DNA of 64,000 nt, from contig JAPVLO010000572.1 in NCBI GenBank assembly GCA_027257055.1, positions 1 to 64,000 on the forward strand, given 5' to 3'. The notes under the pieces are model-generated. The model was not told the DNA's origin. It searched no databases and was given only the letters and a program-made list of their open reading frames with translations. A program made the position numbers and the translations under genes. The DNA is from Cephalopachus bancanus. Taxonomy: Eukaryota; Chordata; Mammalia; Primates; Tarsiidae. Positions 48,360 to 61,431 of the stretch are shown here, piece after piece. Within the stretch, counting starts at the first letter, position 1, and each line of letters begins with the position of its first letter.

Positions 48360-48569
48360 CTTCTGTAGAGGCAGCTGCTTCTCCAGCAATTTCTGTCTGT
48401 GAAGCGCGGAGGCTTCCAGCAATTGTTCCCAGTGTCTCAGCAGGGCAGCATGGCGTTCCTCAATGGCTTTGGTCTGACTGTGCTGAGCAGCCACCAGTTG
48501 GTCCTTCAGGTCAGTGATCTCAGAAAGTCTCTCTTGCTGGAAACTCTGCAGGCTGGCATCCAGCGTGTC
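48360..48569 (-). CDS. SPTA1: SPTA1 exon 43
   Basis: 210 nt, 70 codons, phase 0: [20 protein letters not shown], then [20 protein letters not shown] and [20 protein letters not shown]. Acceptor TTTCTCAG, donor GTTAAA (weak). The exon itself is open, but because exon 42 is one base short it would be read in the wrong frame and stop at TGA 48,508-48,506. Confidence 0.93.
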
Positions 48570-49115
48570 CTGAGAAAGACCGAGGAGGTTGTGAATAGGA
48601 AGATAGTGCAGGTTCCAAAGGATTATTCCCATTGGATTCCACAAGATTTTTATCTTAGACAAGATAAAGACCAGGCAAGAGTTAGGATGATGAGCAAGAA
48701 AAGAGAACTATAACTTAGAGACTTAAGCAAACATCTCGGGCAGAAAATATAGTTAAGTTCCAGTTCATGAATATTTTAAATGAGATTTGAGGTTAAGTAT
48801 AAAATTAATATTAAGGGAATATACTGGAGCATGTTATGATGGTCCAATTTTTCCCAATCAAAACTAAATCTTTCCTACAGCACACATCCCCTCCAGGATT
48901 CTCTTATATTACTTATTACATTCTGTGTTCTAATTAGTAGCAGTGCACTATTGGGAACCTTGGAAGTACACAAACTAACAAAAGATCTCCTACATGTGCC
49001 AGTTATGCCAATATTTGTTTTGCAGAAATGTTGATATTAAAATTACAAAATTCAGGAAATTTCACCTCTAGCTCCAACACAGTGGTTTATATTTGACCAG
49101 TTTTCTCTTTGAGGA

Positions 49116-49231
49116 CAACTTTATCAGCTAGATAAAGTACAAAAAAAGAATCAACTTTATTAGCTAGACAAAGTACAAAAAAAAAAAGAATCAATTTTAT
49201 CAGCTAGATAAAATACAGGGAAAAAAGGAAT
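49116..49231 (+). repeat. Three-copy 36-40 bp tandem repeat with palindromic core
   Basis: Units at 49,116-49,151, 49,152-49,191 and 49,192-49,231, each opening CAACTTTATCAGCTAGATAAAG-like. The core TTTATC-AGCTA-GATAAA is an inverted repeat, followed by TACA and an A-run ending GAAT. In SPTA1 intron 42. Confidence 0.9.
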
Positions 49232-50838
49232 CAGAATTCAAATCAGGTAGCTACAAATCAGGTATAAAAATTTCAGAAAGAAGTGAACTGCACTACAGTA
49301 AGAACAAAATTCTCTTCACTTTTATCTTTGAAGTATAAGCTGTTCAACATTAGATATTGAGAAGAAAGCATTGCTGAAGGCATTGACAATCTTATGGAGT
49401 TAAAAAGACAAAAGTAGCATTCTGGAGAATGGGGATTTGAGAGGCCAAAAATAAAACTGCAGAAGAGTAGGATAGATATTCTTCTGTCTTTTTTCCTGAA
49501 GATATTTTAGATTCCCTAATGGTATAGGACACATGTCCTAAAAGCCAAGTTGAGAAGAATTTTTGATAGTGTCATATGACTGAATTTGGGATCCATCAAG
49601 TAGAAGCAGTCCTTGTTAAAGGCTTAAGTTGAAACCTTCAAAAGGCCATTGAAACAAACCAAAAAAGGCAAGTTCTCCCAAAACAACAACAACAAACTGT
49701 CTTAAACGTTTTTAATTCCTGACTGATAAATAAGGGATTGGATGATGGAGGGAGTGTTAAATTATAGCTTTAGAATCAAATTCATGATTTCATTACTTAA
49801 AATGTTTGTAGATTTACTTTTCCAATAAAAATAGCAAATTAGATGCATAAAGCAATACCCAACTATATGATATTTACAAAAGACACATCAAAAATATAAA
49901 GACAACAAAAGGTAAAACAAATAAAAAATACATACCATGCAAATACACAGAAAAGAAAATTGATATAGTATACTAGTATGGGAAAAGGAAGACTTTAGAT
50001 TGAGAAATGTTATTAGAGAAAAAGAGGGACATTTCATAATTTAAAATATCAATTTATCAAGAAGATTTCACAATTATAAATGTCAATACAACTTTTAACC
50101 TAGCCTAAAAATATATGAAGATAACAAAGTATTTTTAAAAACAAACTTCATCCCCAAAATCTGTTTGATAATATAAACCACTGTAAATGTGCATTTTTTT
50201 TCAAATATACACAGAATATAAACCAAAACAGACCATGTTCTGGATATAAATCAAGCTTCTGAAAAAACACTGAGTATATATTTTTAAAATACAGTGAAAT
50301 TAAACTAGATGTAAGTGCCAAAAAATATAATAAACAAATTCCCAAATGTTTAGAAATCAAGCAATACACTACTAAATAACCAATAGGAAAAATAAGAAAT
50401 TAAATTAGAAATGAGAGAAAAAAATAACTGAATGATAACAAAATGACATAAAATTTGTGGAAGTCAGCTAATGTTTCGCTGTGAGGAAATTTATATACTT
50501 AAAAATCAATATATTAGAAAAAAGAATGGCTAAAATTTTGATAACCAAAATATCTACCTCAAGACATTTAAAAGTTCATTTTCTAACAAAATGATGAACA
50601 CCTACCTAGCAAAATCAGTTTGTGCATGTGCATATGTGAGACACATACACACACACACACACACACAGAGAAACTAGCAAATTATCAATATTAGAAAGGT
50701 AAAGGGGAACAATATTACAGATGTTACAAAAAATGAAGTCCCAAAATTTAGAAATGAATTATCCTGGAGGACTGATCTTCTGTGTGATGTGGGTCTTGAA
50801 CTTCCCTGACATCCGTCAACACAAAATTCTGCTCTCAC
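49232..50838 (-). other. Rest of SPTA1 intron 42
   Basis: Very A/T-rich. The segment at about 49,800-50,600 ('CAAAAGACACATCAAAAATA', 'CTGTGAGGAAATTTATA') looks like an ancient L1 ORF2 relic but is too decayed to name with certainty. Confidence 0.45.
50640..50667 (+). repeat. (AC)n microsatellite
   Basis: A short CA repeat of about 13 units in SPTA1 intron 42. Confidence 0.9.
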
Positions 50839-50914
50839 CTGCTTTGCCAGGAGAGTGAGAAAGGCAGCAAGTCTGCACCATTGCCATTGGTCTTCAGGCT
50901 TGTTTCCTTCTCAG
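50839..50914 (-). pseudogene. SPTA1: SPTA1 exon 42 with one-base deletion
   Basis: 76 nt between TTTTAG and GTGAGA. Opens EKETSLKTNGNGADL in the frame set by exon 41, then changes: the expected FLTLLAKQ ending (TTTCTCACTCTCCTGGCAAA) is present but one base out of phase. Flanking phases require 77 nt. The missing base lies near 50,865-50,871 in the GACTTGCTGCC region. The shifted frame stops early in exon 43. Confidence 0.85.
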
Positions 50915-51518
50915 CTAAAAGACAAAGATAATAAGAAAAGAAAGATACTTAGTCTTGTGTGAACACTGATCAGGGGGAAAGCAATATTTGCAATAGAGAA
51001 TAAGAAAGCTTCCTGACTCTCAAAGAAGATGACTCATTGGAAGATGAAAGAAGTGGGCACCAATGGATTGTTTTTCTAGACTCAGGATAAAATTGACTTA
51101 ATTAGGGCTAGAGTCAAGAGAACTTTTGGATTGCTTCAAGAGAAAAGAAAAATTACAGATTAGACATAAATTTTAAGTAAATCAAGCAAATATTTAATTT
51201 ATTTTGCCACAGCTACCTTTCTGAATATCATGCATGAACTCACCAATTCTCAAAGAATGTGCTCTCTGGAATTATGGTACTTAGTTACCCTATCGGTGTG
51301 TTTCTCTCTGTCTCTCTCTTCCCACATGTGTGTGTATTTGTAAGTGCAATTGTGCAATTTATAAGCACTATTGTGTCCAGAAGAAAATAGGAGCAAGTAA
51401 TGAAGGGAGAAGCTCTTTTTATGCGGTAAGAGAAAAAAAAACCTCAGGAGACCATTCTACATATGGAATTTATTAGGATTTCTCAAACCCAAGAGATCCT
51501 GACCCTGCCACATCATAC

Positions 51519-51681
51519 CTATCCAGGCTTCCACCACATCAGTCTTCCAATTAAGCTCCTGAAAGGCATAATCATCTTCTAATTGCAACTTCCAAGAAGC
51601 TATTGCCTTGGCCAGAGAAGGGGTTTTCTCATTCAGAGCCTCTATCTTAGCAGAAATCTTCTCCTTGTTCTGACTTTCCTC
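51519..51681 (-). CDS. SPTA1: SPTA1 exon 41
   Basis: 163 nt: [20 protein letters not shown], then [20 protein letters not shown] and [11 protein letters not shown] plus one base. The paired Trp residues match spectrin helix A and C positions. Acceptor GTTACAG, donor GTATGA. Frame open. Confidence 0.93.
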
Positions 51682-52462
51682 CTGTAACAGCCAGGTTGAG
51701 GAGCAAAGAAGAGGGACAAATATACTGATGAGTATCCAGGACTAAAAATGTGAATTTTTAGTACCATTAAAAAGCTCTCATCTCTCTCATTCTAAATATA
51801 TTCACTTCTCTCATCTAGGTCTCATGAAATTAATTTATTTTTCATTTTTTGTTTCAAGCAAGATTTACTGAGAGGACAGGAAAGCTCCCACAGTGGTAGG
51901 GGACCCAAGGGGTTGCAATTACTTTATTTTTCTTCCATGTTTAAAAAATTATTTCTACTCCAGCATTTGAATAATCTCACGTTTGTTCCAATAAGTGTGA
52001 CTTTCTTCGTTTGTGTAACCTTCTAAAAGGTAAAGTCATCTCTGTTTAGGGGTCTTTATATAGTACTTAGATTGAGGCACTGTAAAAACAACATTTAAGC
52101 AAAATAATGGTTTTCTTTAAAAAAAATGATTTAAGTATAACTGAGAAAATAATTTCTCAGACTATAATACTTCATGGTCAAAGCCAGCATATTACTTTTC
52201 TAAACAAAGTTCTACATAAGACAGCAAGAGTGTCAACATGAGATTTAAGGAAAGTTGAAAGGTACACATATAAGAATTTGAAAAAAATTTCCAGAAAACA
52301 GTGATTGAGTAGATAATTATCTGTTAACAGCAACATCAAAAGGTAGCTTAGAAGAGATTGTCAGAATTCTACATATGATTTTAGCACTGCTCACTACTCT
52401 GTGTTTGGGCCAATCCCTTTTGGAAAATGAAAATTTGAACTGGAATCTCTGGACTAGCTCAC

Positions 52463-52561
52463 CTTACTGAGGATGTCTTCTCCTTGTGCACACACATGTT
52501 GGACTCGAGTCTCACAGACAGCAAAATCGTTTTCCAAAGCTTCATGCTTCTTTAACAAGCT
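52463..52561 (-). CDS. SPTA1: SPTA1 exon 40
   Basis: 99 nt, 33 codons, phase 0: [18 protein letters not shown], then [14 protein letters not shown]. Acceptor TATACAG, donor GTGAGC. Frame open. Human exon 40 carries the other marker of the LELY allele, as I recall it. Confidence 0.92.
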
Positions 52562-52799
52562 CTGTATAAATGGATCAGTAAGAATCAGAACATCCAAGCC
52601 TGGAAAATCTATCTCCACTCATATTTGAGGTCATTGTGCTGTATTCATCAGGGCTGAGTCAGCTAAATTGACATACTGTGTGAGTGTCTACTTCCTCTGG
52701 AACAACTACACTAAATTCCTTTCACAAAACTCTTCACTTGTCAAAAAGGGCAGTATTACCAGAAAATAAAGTCAAAGGAATACAAATGACACTGTTTCT

Positions 52800-52857
52800 T
52801 TTCTTTTTTTTTTGAGTTGAAGTCTCACTCCATTGCCCAGACTGGAGTACAGTGTTT
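52800..52857 (-). repeat. Truncated Alu, antisense
   Basis: Poly-T plus 'GAGTTGAAGTCTCACTCC' and 'GACTGGAGTACAGTGT', then the element stops. Only the 3' end of the Alu is present. Confidence 0.75.
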
Positions 52858-53511
52858 CTGAATCATCATGTGACCTTAAGCTTTTTTTGGATTTGGAATG
52901 AGGGTATTTATCAAGATGATATATAAGGATTTTTCCATATTGAGATTAATATAATTCCATGAAAAATTGTGTACAGCAGAAAAATATTAACTATCAAGAA
53001 CATTCTAAACTAAGAAACGAACCTAAAGAGGGAGCAAAAAGAACACATTTCTGTCCTGAAATATTACTGCAAGTCTTCACAGCCTTTGACTGCTTTCTGG
53101 AAATATGATGTCTGTGTAGCTGGCAGAATGGAAAGAGAAGGAGGATGAAGCATAAAGAGTAGTATTTCTCCGTCTCATTTTGTATCTTCCTGAAAAATAT
53201 CTGTACCAGTCCACACCCATCACCACCACCATGTCTGTCCCCCCATGGGCACTGCTCTAATTGCTGCCTTAGCCTCTCTCTGTCATATTATAAAAGCACC
53301 CCATCATTTTTTTTCTAAACAGCACAATAACCCAGGCTAAAGAAAGAAACAGAATTTCTATGACTAATATACCTTTTTCAAAGTCATGGTTTAAAAATAA
53401 AATAATATTCAATTATGAGGCACTAAAGTAAGATGATTACTCATTTTAAGACAAGAAGGGCTGCATTATATTTCATAGCTATAAGGAAGTATCACATTCC
53501 CAGATACTTTA

Positions 53512-56500
53512 AGCTCCATTGTTATTGGTAAAAAAACAGGCATATAACAATCAGAAACACAAAAGATGAATTCACATCTGACACTGAAGAAATACAAAAG
53601 ATCATTAGAGACTACTATGTATACTTGTATAGAAACAAACTTGAAAACCGTAAGGAAATGCAGGACTTTCTGACATCACACAACCTACCTAGGTCAGAAC
53701 AAGAAGAAATTGAGACCCTAAATAGACCAATAACAATCAAGGAAATCGACTACATAATAAGAAAACTCCCTACAAAAAAAAAACCCTGGTCCAGATGGCT
53801 TTCCAGCATAATTCTACAAGACATTTAAGGAGGAGCTGATACCAATCCTACTGAAGGTATTCCAGGCAATTGAAAAAGATGGAACTATCCCCAAATCATT
53901 TTATGAAGCCAACATCACCTTGATACCCAAGCCAGGTAAAGATCCAACAAAGAAAGAGAACTACAGGCCAATATCTTTGATGAACATAGATGCTAAAATT
54001 CTCAACAAGATCCTAGCAAACCAAATTCAGCAATACATCTCAAAAATCATCCATCATGACCAAGTAGACTTAATTCCTGGGATGCAAGCCTGGTCCAATA
54101 TTTGTAAAAACATAAATGTAATTAAATACATCAACAGATGTCAAAACAAAAACCACATGATTATATCATTAGATGCAGAAAAAGCTTTTGATAAAATCCA
54201 GCACCCCTTCTTGATAAAAACCCTCGAACATCTAGGCATATGGGGAACATACCTCAAAATAGTAAATGCCATCTACGAGAAACCCACAGCCAGCATACTC
54301 CTAAATGGACAAAAATTGGAACCATTTCCCCTGAAAACTGGAACAAGACAAGGATGCCCACTCTTACCCCTCCTGTTCAACATAGTATTGGAAGTCCTGG
54401 CGCAAACAATCAGAGAAGAGGAGGCAATCAGGGGTATCCAAATAGGAAAAGAGGAGGAAGTCAAGTTATCTCTCTATGCAGATGATATGATGTGTACCTT
54501 GAAAACCCAAGATAATCTGTCAAAAACCTCCTTACACTAATAAAGGCCTTTGACAAAGTCTCAGGATACAAAATAAATATACAAAAGACAATCGCATTTC
54601 TCTACACCAATAATAAACAAACAGAAACCCAAATAAAAAACACAATTCCATTCACAATAGCCACCAAAAAAAAATGAAATACCTTGGCATCTTCCTAACC
54701 AGAGATGTGAAAGACCTTTACAATGAAAATTACAAATCACTGCTCAAAGAAATCAACGATGACACAAACAAGTGGAAAAATATCCCATGCTCATGAATTG
54801 GAAGAATCAACATTGTGAAGATGTCCATCTTACCTAAGGCAATCTACAAATTCAATGCAATACCCATCAAATTACCAGCAACATTCTTCTCAGACCTAGA
54901 AAAGACAACACAGGAATTCATATGGAAACACAAACGTCCAAGAATAGCCAGAACAATCCTCAGCAAAAAAAACAAAGCAGGTGGTATCACATTACCAGAC
55001 TTCAAACTTTACTATAAAGCTACAATCATCAAAACAGCTTGGTACTGGTATAGGAACAGGCATAAAGATCAATGGAACAGAATTGAGATTCCAGAAGCAA
55101 AACCTCAATTTCTCAACCAACTCATCTTCGACAAGGCCTCCACCAACTACCACTGGGGAGAGGAGAACCTATTCAGTAAATGGTGCTGGGAAAACTGGCT
55201 GACCACATGCAGAAATTGAAACAGGACCCCTATCTATCCCCATGCACAAAGGCTAACTCCAAATGGATCAGAGACCTAAATGTAAAACCTCAAACCATAA
55301 GAACCTTAGAAAAGGAAGGAAATACCCTCATGGAAGTCAGAACTGGCATCCAATTCCTGAACAAAACCCAAAACCCACAGGTCATAAGAGAGAAGATAGA
55401 CAAGTGGGACCTTATTAAACTGACAAGCTTCTGCAAGGCCAAAGAAACCATCAAGAGAGCAGGGAGACAGCCTACAGACTTGGAAAAAGTATTTGCCAAC
55501 ACCAGGTTTGACAAAGGCTTAACATCCTGGATCTATAAGGAACTCAAACGTGCTGAAAAGAAAAAAACAAACAACCCCATTATCAAATGAGCAAAAAATA
55601 TGAACAGACACTTCACAAAAGAGGACATCCGAGCAGCCAACAAACACATGAAGAAATGTTCAACCTCACTAATTATCAGGGAGATGCAAATCAAAACCAC
55701 ACTGAGATACCACCTAACTCCAGCCAGAATGGCAATTATCAACAACTCAAAAAATAACAGCTGCTGGAGAGGCTGTGGTGAAAAGGGATCACTTCTACAC
55801 TGTTGGTGGGAGTGTAAACTAGTGCAACCTCTGTGGAAAGCAGTGTGGTGATTCCTAAAAGCTCTAAATATCAACCTCCCATATGATCCCGCAATCCTCC
55901 TACTGGGAATATACCCTGAAGAACTCAAATCACTCTATAAAAAAGATACCTGCACACGTATGTTTATCGCAGCGTTGTTCACAATAGCAAGAATCTGGAA
56001 ACAACCATGCTGCCCATCAAAAGAGGACTGGATTAAAAAAATGTGGTACATATACATGATGGAATACTTCGCAGCCATAAAAAAGAACAAAATCATGAAT
56101 TTCGCAGCAACCTGGATGGAACTAGAGTCTGTAATACTGAGTGACCTCTCACAGAAACAAAAATCCGAGTATCACATGTTCTCACTCATATAATGGACCT
56201 TGAACGTCCAATATACTACTATAAGAAAATGACTGACGTTACTGGGAATCTATGGGGGGGAGGGGGATGGGATTAACAGTAGCAAATATCTGTCTGGGGA
56301 TGGGAAAACACCTCTTATCAACAGGGTGCCTGAATGAAACGTAATTGTACACCTAACCCTTAACTGTACCCCACAAAACCATAATAAAAAAATATTGATA
56401 AAATTAAAAAAAAAAAAAGAATGAGCATATAGACCAATGGAACAGGATAGAGATTCTGGAAGCAAAACCTCAATTTCTCAACCAACTCATCTTCAGCAAA

Positions 56501-57730
56501 GTCTCCACCAACAACCACTGGGGAGAGGAGAAACCTACTCAGTAAATGATGCTGGGAAAACTGGCCACATGTAGAAGATTGAAACAGGATCCCTACCTAT
56601 TACCATACACAAAAATAAACTCTAAATGAATCAAAGACCTAAAAGTAAAACTTAAAACTATAAGAATCTTAGAAAACACAGGAGGTACCCTTACAGAAAT
56701 TGGAATAGGCAACCAATTCCTGATCAAAACCCCTAGTGCTCATACCATAAGAAATAAGATGGACAAGTGGAACCTCATCAAACTGAAAAGCTTCCGCAAA
56801 GCAAAATAAAACATCAAGAGAGTGGGGAGGCAGCCTACAAAAAGGGAAAAAAATTGCCAACTGTATATCTGACAGAGGCTTAACTTCCAGGATCTACAGG
56901 GAACTCAAATGTGCTGAAAAGAAAAAAATAAACAGCTGGATTAAAAAGTGGGCAAAAGATATGAATAGACACTTTGCAGAAGAAGACATATGAGTAGTCA
57001 ACATATACCTGAAAACATGCTCTGCCTCACTAATCATCAAAAAAATGCAAATTAAAACCACATGGAAATACCACCAAATTCCAGTCAGGATAGCCATCAT
57101 CAATAACTCAGAAAACAACAGTTGCTGGAGAGGATGCAGTGAAAAGGGAACGCTTCTGCACTGTTGGTGGGAATGAAAACTAGTACAACCTCTGTGGAAA
57201 ACACTATGGAGATTCTTAAAAGATCTAAATATCGACCTTTCATATGACCAAGCAATCCCCTGTCTGGGAATATGCCCAAAATAATTCAAATTACTCTATA
57301 TGTTTATTGCTGCATTATTAACAATAGCAAAACCATGGAACCAACTGTGCACTGAAAGTGGACTGGATAAAAAAATGTGGTATATACACGATGGAATATT
57401 ATGCAGCTATAAAGAAGGACAAAATTATGAACTTTGCAGCAACTTGGATAGATTTTGAACCTATAATTCTCAGTGATCTATTAAAGAAACAAAGATCTGA
57501 ATATCACATATAGTCACTCATAAGTGGGTCCTGGACATTTATCATAATACTATAAGAAAGGAATTGTTAGTAGCAGGACTCTGCTGAGGAGGAGGGTACA
57601 TAACATTGATAAGGCTACCTGATCTCAAACCAGAAAAAGTGGGAATCAAAGGGAGGCCCAAACTTTACCCACACAGTGACCAGTTATCCTGAGTTGTACC
57701 CCATATCTTTAAAATAAAAATAAATATTTT
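53512..57730 (+). mobile_element. Older L1 3' end, split by a younger L1
   Basis: The right part (56,420-57,730) is a 5'-truncated L1 that opens 'GCATATAGACCAATGGAACA' in the ORF2 C-terminal region. It has many stops, a 3' UTR like that of the 40.3-kb copy, and an A-rich end. Its missing lead-in, 'TATTGGTAAAAAAACAGG', lies at about 53,520-53,545, on the other side of the younger L1. The element is thus interrupted. Confidence 0.8.
53547..56415 (+). mobile_element. Young L1, 5'-truncated, nested in an older L1
   Basis: A sense L1 in SPTA1 intron 39 that begins within ORF2 ('CAATCAGAAACACAAAAGAT'), with RT blocks [23 protein letters not shown] and YADDM, then a frame change near 54,490-54,540, the C-terminal Cys segment near 55,760, and the same 3' UTR as the L1 ending at 5.6 kb. 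Target-site repeats of about 15 bp around GCATATA flank it (near 53,533-53,546 and 56,416-56,431), both slightly mutated. Two or more frame breaks make it inactive. Confidence 0.9.
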
Positions 57731-57879
57731 TGTAACAGTACTATATTTTATTCTTTTGTAGAAATGTAAATGGATATTGAAAAGGCAATTTACTGCGTAA
57801 GATTAGAGTCCCAAATTACCCGTTTTTGTATATATACTGCATGAAATAAAGTCTTATTGATATTCACTTTCTATTTCCA

Positions 57880-59725
57880 AATAATGAATTCAGAAACAAT
57901 AAAAAGTATATTAGAACCAATGCCACAGAAATAAAAGGGATAATAAGAAACTACTCTAAACTATTGTAGTCAACAAACTAAATAATCTAGAATAAATGAA
58001 TAAATTCTTAGAAACCTACAACTTCCCAAGACTAATTCATGAGGAAATAGAAAGTCTACACAGTACTATAATTAATATAGAGATTGAATCAGAAGTTTCT
58101 CAACAAAGAAAAACCCAGGACTAGAAGGCTTCACTGGTGAATTCAATCAAGCATTTTAATAATTAATGTCAATCCTTCTCAACTCTTCCAAACAGCAAAA
58201 GGGGAGGAAATATTTTTAAACACGTTTAATAACTACCAGCATTACTAAAGCTAGAAAAAGACACCACAAGAAACAAACAAACAAAAAACAGGCTAATATC
58301 CTTGAAGAGTATAGATGCAAAAATCTTCACTGAAATACTAGAAAACTGAATCCAGCAGCACATTAAAAGGATCATACACTATGAAAAAGCAGAATTTACC
58401 CCTGAGGTGCAAGGATGGTTCGACATATGCAAATCAATAAATCTGATACATCATATAAACACAATAAAACATAAAAATAATCAAATCAATAGATGCAGAG
58501 TAAGCATCCTCTCATGATAAAATCTATCAACAAACTAGGAACAGAGGGATATAACCTCAACATGATAAAATTCATATATAAAAAGCCCACAGGTAACATC
58601 ATATTTAATGGTGTGTAACTGAAAAATTTTTCTGTAAGATCAGGAACACTATAAGGATGTCCAAACACTCTATTTCTATTTAACATGGTACTGGGAATCC
58701 TAGCCAGACAATTAGGCTAGAAAAATAAATAAGATGCAACTAAATCAGAAAGAAAAAAGTAAAATTGTCTTTGTTTGCAAATGATGTATTCTTATATATA
58801 GAAAAGTCTAAAGACTCCATAAAAAACTGTTAGAACTAATAAACTAATCAGTAAAGTTACAGGATAGAAATCAATACAAAAAAAATCAGTTACCTTTCTA
58901 TAACCTAACAATAAACTATTTGAAAAAGAAGTCAAGAATGCAATTCTTTTTACAATCTTATAAAAAATAATACAGTTTAAAAATACATTTAACCAAGAAG
59001 GTGAAAATCTCATATGCCAGAAATTGCATACAATTGATGAACAAAATTAAAGAAGACATAAACAAATAGAAAGATGTGTTCATAAATTGCAATAATTAAT
59101 ATTGTTAAAATGTCAATACTATGTAGATTTATCTATAGATTCAATGCAGACCTTATCAAAGTCCCAATGACTATTTTTACAGAAATTGAAAAATTAACTC
59201 TAAAATTCATATGAAGTCAGAAAAGACCAAACATACCCAAATCAATCTTGAAAAGGAATAAGACATTACCTCAATCTTGAAAAAGAATAAGATATCAGTA
59301 TAGATATTAACAAAAACAAAAGACAAATATTAATCAAGAATGCAAAATGGAAAATGCAAAATGGCACAGCTGCTATGGAAACCATCATAAACATTCTTCA
59401 AAATTTTGAAAATAGGACTACTGCATAATCCAATAACCCTACTGAAATCAGGATCTCAACAAGATATTAGCACCATTGCAGCACTATTCACAGTAGCCTA
59501 GACGTGGAAACAACCTAAATGTCCATCAACAGATATGCAACAATTCTGCAATATGTGATAACGTGGATGTACCATGAGAACATTGTGCTAAGTGAAATAA
59601 GTCAGTTATAGAAAGACAAACACGGCCTGGTTCCATTTATGTGATGTAGTCAAATTCATAGAATCAAAGAGAGTGGAATGGTAGTTCTTAGGGGCTAACG
59701 AGAGGAAAATAATGAGGTGCTACTA
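57880..59725 (+). mobile_element. Ancient L1 (L1M-type) fragment
   Basis: ORF2 relics in sense: 'CCCAAGACTAATTCATGAGG' (58,025), an RT-like stretch at 58,080-58,800 with no intact motif, and 3' relics 'GCAGCACTATTCACAGTAGC' (59,478) and 'GTGAAATAAGTCAGTTATAG' (59,593). Many gaps and stops. In SPTA1 intron 39. Confidence 0.8.
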
Positions 59726-60169
59726 ATTACCAGGCACAAATTGCAGTCAAGCAAGTAAGTCTAAGTCATTCCTTGTTTCATCACATAAAAGTAAATTAAT
59801 CTCCACAAATATATCTTGGTAATTTCCCAATTTTTAAAGTTACTAGGTACAGTTCTGAAGGCCCAAAGAACATTATCATTTTGTAGTCACTCACTTAAAA
59901 GCTGTCAAAAATCCATATTAACTCAAGATCACACTGAGCACTTGTCCATTTCGTTACTGGGAAAGACAATCCTGCATTTAAAAGGGTATAAGCTATGGAA
60001 CTATTCTGTCTAGTAGGCCATTCTCTTAAAATTTTATTTTGTAGAAATTGCAACCAATATCCAGACATAAGAATTTACTTTTTAAATCAATGTAACATTG
60101 ATATTTGAGGGAATCTTCAGAAAATCTATAACCCATACGAAATGTAACCTAGAAGGAAAAGCCTTTAAC

Positions 60170-60310
60170 CGTGACATTTTTGACTCATTGACAGGTACAG
60201 ATCATGGGATCCAGACTCAAGTCCTGCCTTCACACCTGATCAGTTCCACAACCTCAGACAAGTCACTTACATCTGCGATCTTAAATTTTCATAAATAAAA
60301 CTGACAGAAT
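60170..60310 (+). repeat. MIR SINE fragment
   Basis: Core-like 'GGGATCCAGACTCAAGTCCT' and 'CAACCTCAGACAAGTCACTT' in the usual MIR order. Confidence 0.65.
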
Positions 60311-60440
60311 TATCCATATTTTCCTCATTTCCCCCTCCTACCAGAAGAAAGATTCTAATTTTACAGGTGAAAACACTGATTACTTAATAAAAAATCCAAA
60401 TTAGAGAAAGGAAAATGAATCCATTCTGCCTGTTTCTCAC

Positions 60441-60573
60441 CTGAGTAGCAGCCAGTGTGTCTCCAGAATCCCCTCGGACAGCCATGGCTTCCTTTTCACT
60501 GATCCAAGCTTCCTCTTCCTCAGCGTTCTCCATGAATTGCAAGTATTCTAGGGACTCTTCCAACTGAAGCCCT
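60441..60573 (-). CDS. SPTA1: SPTA1 exon 39
   Basis: 133 nt: one base completing Arg, then [40 protein letters not shown] and AATQ. The LEESLEYxxF and EAWIxEKE signatures mark helix A of a spectrin repeat. Acceptor GCTGTAG, donor GTGAGA. Frame open. The following intron of about 7.9 kb holds the nested L1s. Confidence 0.93.
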
Positions 60574-61431
60574 CTACAGCAGGGTGGTAAGCCCCAATAA
60601 GAATAAGAACAAATCAACAAGCAGTAGGAGCACAGCAGGGTGGTGCAATCTCATCCAAGCAGACCAGCTTATTCTAAGGCAGCCACAGCTGAACTGGGCC
60701 CAAGCACAATATGATATGCACCTGCTGGTGCAAATCTCTCGTGAAATGGAGAAGACTCTTGTCCTAGAAGTTCATCATTTCCTCTCTAGGAAACTTTGTT
60801 GAAGAAAACTCTGCCTAAACAAAAACAAATTCTAAGACTTCAGGGTTGGAGAAGATGAGCAGTGAGTCAGTGTCTTTCTACTCTGAGTGTTGCCTTCTTC
60901 ATATGCTGAAGGTGCTACAAAGTTCCAGAAACTCCCTCTTATTCTCCAGGGGGAAATGCCTTCCGACTGGCAAAGGGCATGGAATTAGAGAGCAAAATTG
61001 TTATATTTAGCTGTACAGCTACGTGGCTCAAATTGGCTGTATACCTCGAAGGGAGCAAATACTACTTAATTCACGTATTACTAAGAACTATGTATAATAT
61101 TAAAACTGGAGAGATAAAAGATAACAGATGTGTGGCTAATAACCTTGTATGGAGGAGAAGCAATGATAAAGACGGCTGCATGTAAGTGAAGGAGAACGGT
61201 AGAACAGAGAACATAATCACTGTGCCTCTTTAGAACAAAGGCAACCATCACGGTGCCTGAGGTAGGTGGAAGACAGCTTCATGGTGGATTTGGCATTTGA
61301 GCAGGAACATAGGAGACAGATGGGTAGTTGGGAAGAGCAGTCCACACTGAGCAGGCACTTAGGTGTCCTTCCAACACCAGCCTAATCCCCCAAATCCAGG
61401 AAGGGGATGGGGCTTTGCATTTCACACTCAC

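Noticed and set aside
48399..48713. A 104-codon plus-strand ORF
   Set aside because: A shadow of SPTA1 exon 43 on the other strand.
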